Origin: Muricea muricata | Taxonomy: Eukaryota > Cnidaria > Anthozoa > Malacalcyonacea > Plexauridae | Reading direction: 5' to 3' | Length of the DNA: 64,000 nt | Assembly: GCA_963855995.1 (NCBI GenBank) | Contig: OY979721.1 | Coordinates: forward strand, 4,154,001 to 4,218,000 | Translations under genes and position numbers: made by a program | Part shown: positions 60,501 to 64,000 of the stretch, one piece after another | Layout: the number at the start of each line of letters is the position of its first letter | Position numbering within the stretch: position 1 is the first letter of the stretch | Notes under the pieces: model-generated | What the model was told of the DNA's origin: nothing | The model's database searches: none | What the model saw: the letters and a program-made list of their open reading frames with translations, nothing else

Positions 60501-63500
60501 CATGATAATTATTGAAATAATATACAACACAAAATTTAGGTATAGATCCCTTGGCAGCTAGAATCAAATCTACACCCGCGTGATGTCAGTGCTACCCTCC
60601 ATGGCATAAACTGCCATCACAGAGTGCCCTGACATTGCACAGGTTTCAGGCATAGATTCAATTCTTCCTCTAAGACCTGAAATGAATGTTTGCATCAAAC
60701 TACATGAGGGGTAAATTTAGTGGGAGAATGGCAGGGGCACCCAAATTTTTGAAAAGCTAAATTTTGGGTGGGAGTTGTCTTGCTTTTTTGTCAGGTAAAC
60801 AACAAGGATGAGGTTTTTTGAAGTATCCTTAAAGCCATTTGATTTGCCTGCCAAGTAACTGTAATCAACATTCCAATGAATCCCTAATTAATAGCATATT
60901 AAGTGCCAAAGGGCCTACACTCAAAATTTTTATTCTAACTTCATTATTTCAGGCAGTGAAAGAACCTGTACCTTTCATGTACTATTAACTGCAATGCCAG
61001 TTTAATTTTGTATGCTTTTAGCTGTACTATAACATGTACCACAATAAATGCACTGTAATATCAACCTTGTATACACATCAGTGTCTAAATGATTTGCAAA
61101 ATATAAAAGAGACTTCACACAGGTCTGTTTTGCAATGTATCCGGGTTTCACAATGGGAGCTTATGCATCTAGAACAATCCAGATTTTGATTATATACGTG
61201 ATACACTTTTTTGAACCATAAACTATACATAATTACATAAATACAGGAAATACTCAGAATGAGCATTTCATTTGTAAACTTTTGTCTGCAAGTAATTATC
61301 AACAAATTAAAGATAACAGTTAAATTCCTGACAATTGACATTGCATTCACAAGACCCTAGAATAAAATAAAAGTTTTCATTACAGGCCTGTAACTAGGAT
61401 TTCGAATTTACTACGTTGAGCAACAAGAAATTAGCCATATAAGCAGTGCAACAATTGCTACAATTCAACAGTCTTCCATCTGCAGTACTCCAATCGCAAA
61501 GTGTGACAAAGAAAGTGAAGAGGTGCATAATAAAAGTTTCATGCAGCAAAGTAGCCTTACAGTTATAGCCACGCTAGCATAGACTAAAAATATTTATTAT
61601 ATATCTTTTAAGAACTAAAAATATCCAAAAATATCTTTTTAAGCGTCTGGAGATAAAGACTTGGATAAAAAATTCAATAAAATGAATCCAAGACATAAAT
61701 TGTTTAATTAAATATATAAGTCTTTCAGTTTCCCATGACTCATAGCTAAGTTATGTAGAAACACTAAGAAACAAATTAACTCTCAAAAAGCATTTCATAA
61801 TTAAAAGAGAAAAAAAAAGGTAATATCAATTTAATAGCAATATATCTTGAATTCATTTTATAGTCAAGATTTTTTAACTTTATTTCACGAGAACAGAACC
61901 TGAAGGACTACAAATTTGAAAGTCTTTCAGGTAATTTTATATGAGGTACAAGATAAAAATTATCACCAATTTAACCACAACATGTGGGCAGACAAAAATG
62001 TGTTTGCATATAAAGTGGCTAGCTTTAGACAGTTCTTGGACTGTTGCCATACCTAGTCATTTTTATACAGTAAACATTGTCTGTTGTTGCCAAAAAAATT
62101 AACTATTTAAAAGATTAATTATCACGGGCACGGGGCACCATGAAATCCATTTGCCATTTTTAACTTAGCAAAGCACAAGAAACTCTGATTGAGGAATATT
62201 TAAAATCTACTGCAATTTCATTTTTTTCATAGCAACTTCGTACGTGAGAAACATTTTTTAACAAAGTCTATCTAATATTGCAAGACAATAGACAAAAAAA
62301 GACTAAAACAATAAAGTACAAAGCATTTTGGCACGTACTAGCCACCTAAATATAGATGAAATTTAAAAAAACTAGCATTTTTTATTGAATGATAATTTCT
62401 ATTGACTAGACAATAAGTCTGAAATTAAGATGTTCTAGTCTAAATTTGTTGACACTTGCTATATTTACATTACTTGAGGATGTTTAAAAAATACATGTGA
62501 CATATATACTTTAGAGAATATCAACATCATTTGTGTGATGGCCACGGGAAGGGGGGGTGGTTGGAGTGGTATTCACATGTAGCAGAATGCCAACTCAGTA
62601 CATAAAATGCTTTTGAAGTGTCTATAAATTATTGAAATTTGAGGTATTGGCACTTTTGATGTTCATAATTGCAATCATAAAAGCCTTCATCTCTGTTCAG
62701 AATTTTCAAAAAATGTTTTGATGGATAGCAATGTTTTTGGTTTCAATACAAAGAAATCAACAGCCATTAGATGCACACACAGACACACACACTAACAAAC
62801 AACAAATTTTCCAAATGCTCCAATGGATAGTGTAATAAATTTGTTGTGTTGTCGTCACTTTTCACCATTAGATGAATGACTTTGACTTATGTAAGCATTA
62901 ATGAACAGGTAGTGTATAGTCTATGTAATCTGATGATTTTTCAAAGGAGTAAACCACAAAAACCCAGGAGAATGAAACATACAACTAATGACAGGTCTGG
63001 TATCACACAGGTCTAGGTTCCATTCCTGCTGAAGGACCTATACTCTTAATGCATCCCTGGTCCCTATTTGGTTTTTCAACATGTCTCTGATTTCTACTTG
63101 AGACATGTTAACCCTTCAGAATTATCTGACATAAAGTGCCATGAAATCTTAAGTGATTTCACCCATATATTGTATTCTGGGAGACTGCAGCAATGCAATG
63201 GTTGGACAACAACAATTGTACATAATATCATTGTCAGTGATCACACACTTCTTGTCAAATGTCATTAGTCATGATTAACATGCTATGCCTTGGAAAATAT
63301 ACTGTTGTACAATTTGTAAACATGTTGTGGCCTTAACCAATAATGAAATAATCCAAATTTGACCAATTAAGAAAACTTCCCATATGGACAGAAACTTTCC
63401 AAAGAGAAATCTTATTCAGTATATACAGACCGAATAACAGTAACATAAACAGCCATTAGTGATATATACTTCAAAGAACGCATAATTCATGTCATCTAAA

Positions 63501-63675
63501 TATATATATATATATACTTTTTATCAAATATCTTTTATATTCTTTGCACAAAAGAATGAGCCAGATCCGTGATATTATACGAACTGTGTTCAAAACAGAG
63601 CAATTTAAATAATTTTAACAAGGGAACAGTTTCATTTGGGCAAAGGAAATTTGTGAACGCCAATTATAAGAAGGG

Positions 63676-63713
<38 letters not shown>

Positions 63714-64000
63714 TCAAGGCTTGCGTTTATATCTTTTCGCTTTATTTATAAGTCGTTCGGTTTCATTTTCGAAGCTATATCGACACAAAGCATTTCCTAA
63801 ACAGTACAACACCGACTTTTGTACAAAATAGAAACGCTTCTTGTATCGAAAGAGAAAAACTGTTGCGATTAACTTTGTAAACATTTAATGTGTGATCGAC
63901 ATTATAAAATTATCCAAGCATAAACTCGTCCATGAAACAGTACCTTCAAGTCGCTGGATCTTGGCTTTGACGTTCATTATTGTCTCGAAAGGACTGACAC
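54552..64000 (-). CDS. ZFAND4: ZFAND4: ubiquitin-like plus AN1 zinc finger protein (5' end outside window)
   Basis: Twelve exons join in phase: 64000-63944 (continues beyond the window), 60462-60387, 59608-59541, 59137-59083, 58864-58805, 58645-58568, 58193-58046, 57824-57649, 56966-56375, 56160-56109, 55502-55379 and 54687-54552, about 540 residues. The first exons give the ubiquitin-like fold: VSPFETIMNVKAKIQRLEG, QQHLIWRSMELEDDRCLHDY and LQLVLAMRGGPINMKR. Then come MAEYVEAN, DRGDGTLTPLSDSL, an acidic YDEDDDENSV segment with MNKMKLLRSKM, a Pro-rich region (YKPRPPSKEK) and a long Ser/His-rich linker in the 592-bp exon. The C-terminus is an AN1 finger: CTFCRKKTGLASTYVCRCG, then CATHRYAETHNCNYDYK, ending VVAPKLPKI, almost as in vertebrate ZFAND4. 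AN1 proteins of this kind link ubiquitin or p97 pathways; the exact role of ZFAND4 is not well known. Confidence 0.96.
59765..59950. repeat. Imperfect inverted repeat in a ZFAND4 intron
   Basis: TATTTTCTGCTCATGAAAAAA and GGAATTTTAATTGAATTAA face AATTAAAATTCC and TTTTGTTCTGAGCAGAAAAT. It resembles the segment at 21237-21322. A short direct repeat ACCTCACATGGTCTTT follows at 59953-60017. Confidence 0.6.
59990..60244 (+). mobile_element. Possible 3' end of a non-LTR retrotransposon
   Basis: The segment ends in GGTAAAGCTTAATAAATAAATAAATAA, a simple (TAAA)n-type tail as left by LINE-like elements, and lies in a ZFAND4 intron. No reverse transcriptase was recognised upstream, so the call is weak. 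Confidence 0.35.
60463..63943. other. Large first in-window intron of ZFAND4
   Basis: About 3.5 kb, AT-rich. It holds short (AT)n runs near 63500-63520 and 63679-63709. No gene, MITE ends or word-rich tract were recognised. Confidence 0.5.

Overview
The window is nuclear DNA from an intron-rich, AT-rich invertebrate animal. The gene set (adenosine kinase, CISD iron-sulfur protein, SLC9B antiporter, CYYR1-like membrane proteins, VDAC, ZFAND4), the short GT-AG introns and the very dense DNA transposons and MITEs fit an anthozoan cnidarian (coral or sea anemone). That assignment is inference. No rRNA, tRNA, CRISPR array or bacterial-type operon was recognised.

Layout, left to right. 40-1878 (+): last five in-window coding exons of adenosine kinase. 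3095-4585 (-): a complete two-exon CDGSH iron-sulfur (mitoNEET-type) gene. 4877-8118: a complete but dead hAT transposon with perfect 8-bp target duplications and a TTAA-flanked element nested inside it. 9250-14468 (+): an eight-exon SLC9B (NHA-type) cation/proton antiporter of 493 codons. 14.5-18.4 kb: nested MITEs and no gene. 18511-23554 and 26703-28518 (-): two linked, same-orientation genes for small Cys-rich single-pass membrane proteins of the CYYR1/Shisa/VOPP1 type; the first appears able to make two different C-termini. 28.5-34.2 kb: an MITE graveyard with a 2.2-kb near-palindrome and a 1.25-kb TA-flanked element. 34333-40938 (-): a complete ten-exon VDAC gene of 288 codons. 41145-42921 (+): a six-exon gene for an unrecognised 185-residue protein. 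It shares a 206-bp divergent promoter with VDAC that holds an RFX-type X-box, suggesting a ciliary role. 43510-45557 (+): a piggyBac-type transposase gene, nearly intact. 46.1-50.0 kb (+): a decayed large gene with FEN/XPG-like nuclease motifs and a CXC-like Cys-rich tail, interrupted by two small foldback insertions. 50-54.5 kb: MITEs and repeats. 54552-64000 (-): ZFAND4 (ubiquitin-like fold plus AN1 finger), running off the right edge.

The host genes are housekeeping genes with no common pathway. ADK, CISD, VDAC and ZFAND4 are conserved cell-biology genes, and the X-box gene may be ciliary. The most unusual points are the loss of the Asp-Asp ion-binding pair in the SLC9B protein, the alternative C-termini of the Cys-rich membrane protein, the X-box promoter, the relic nuclease-like gene, and several tracts built from densely scrambled copies of one short word. 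Exon boundaries were placed by hand from splice consensus, reading frame and family similarity. Almost all join in phase, which is the main support for them.
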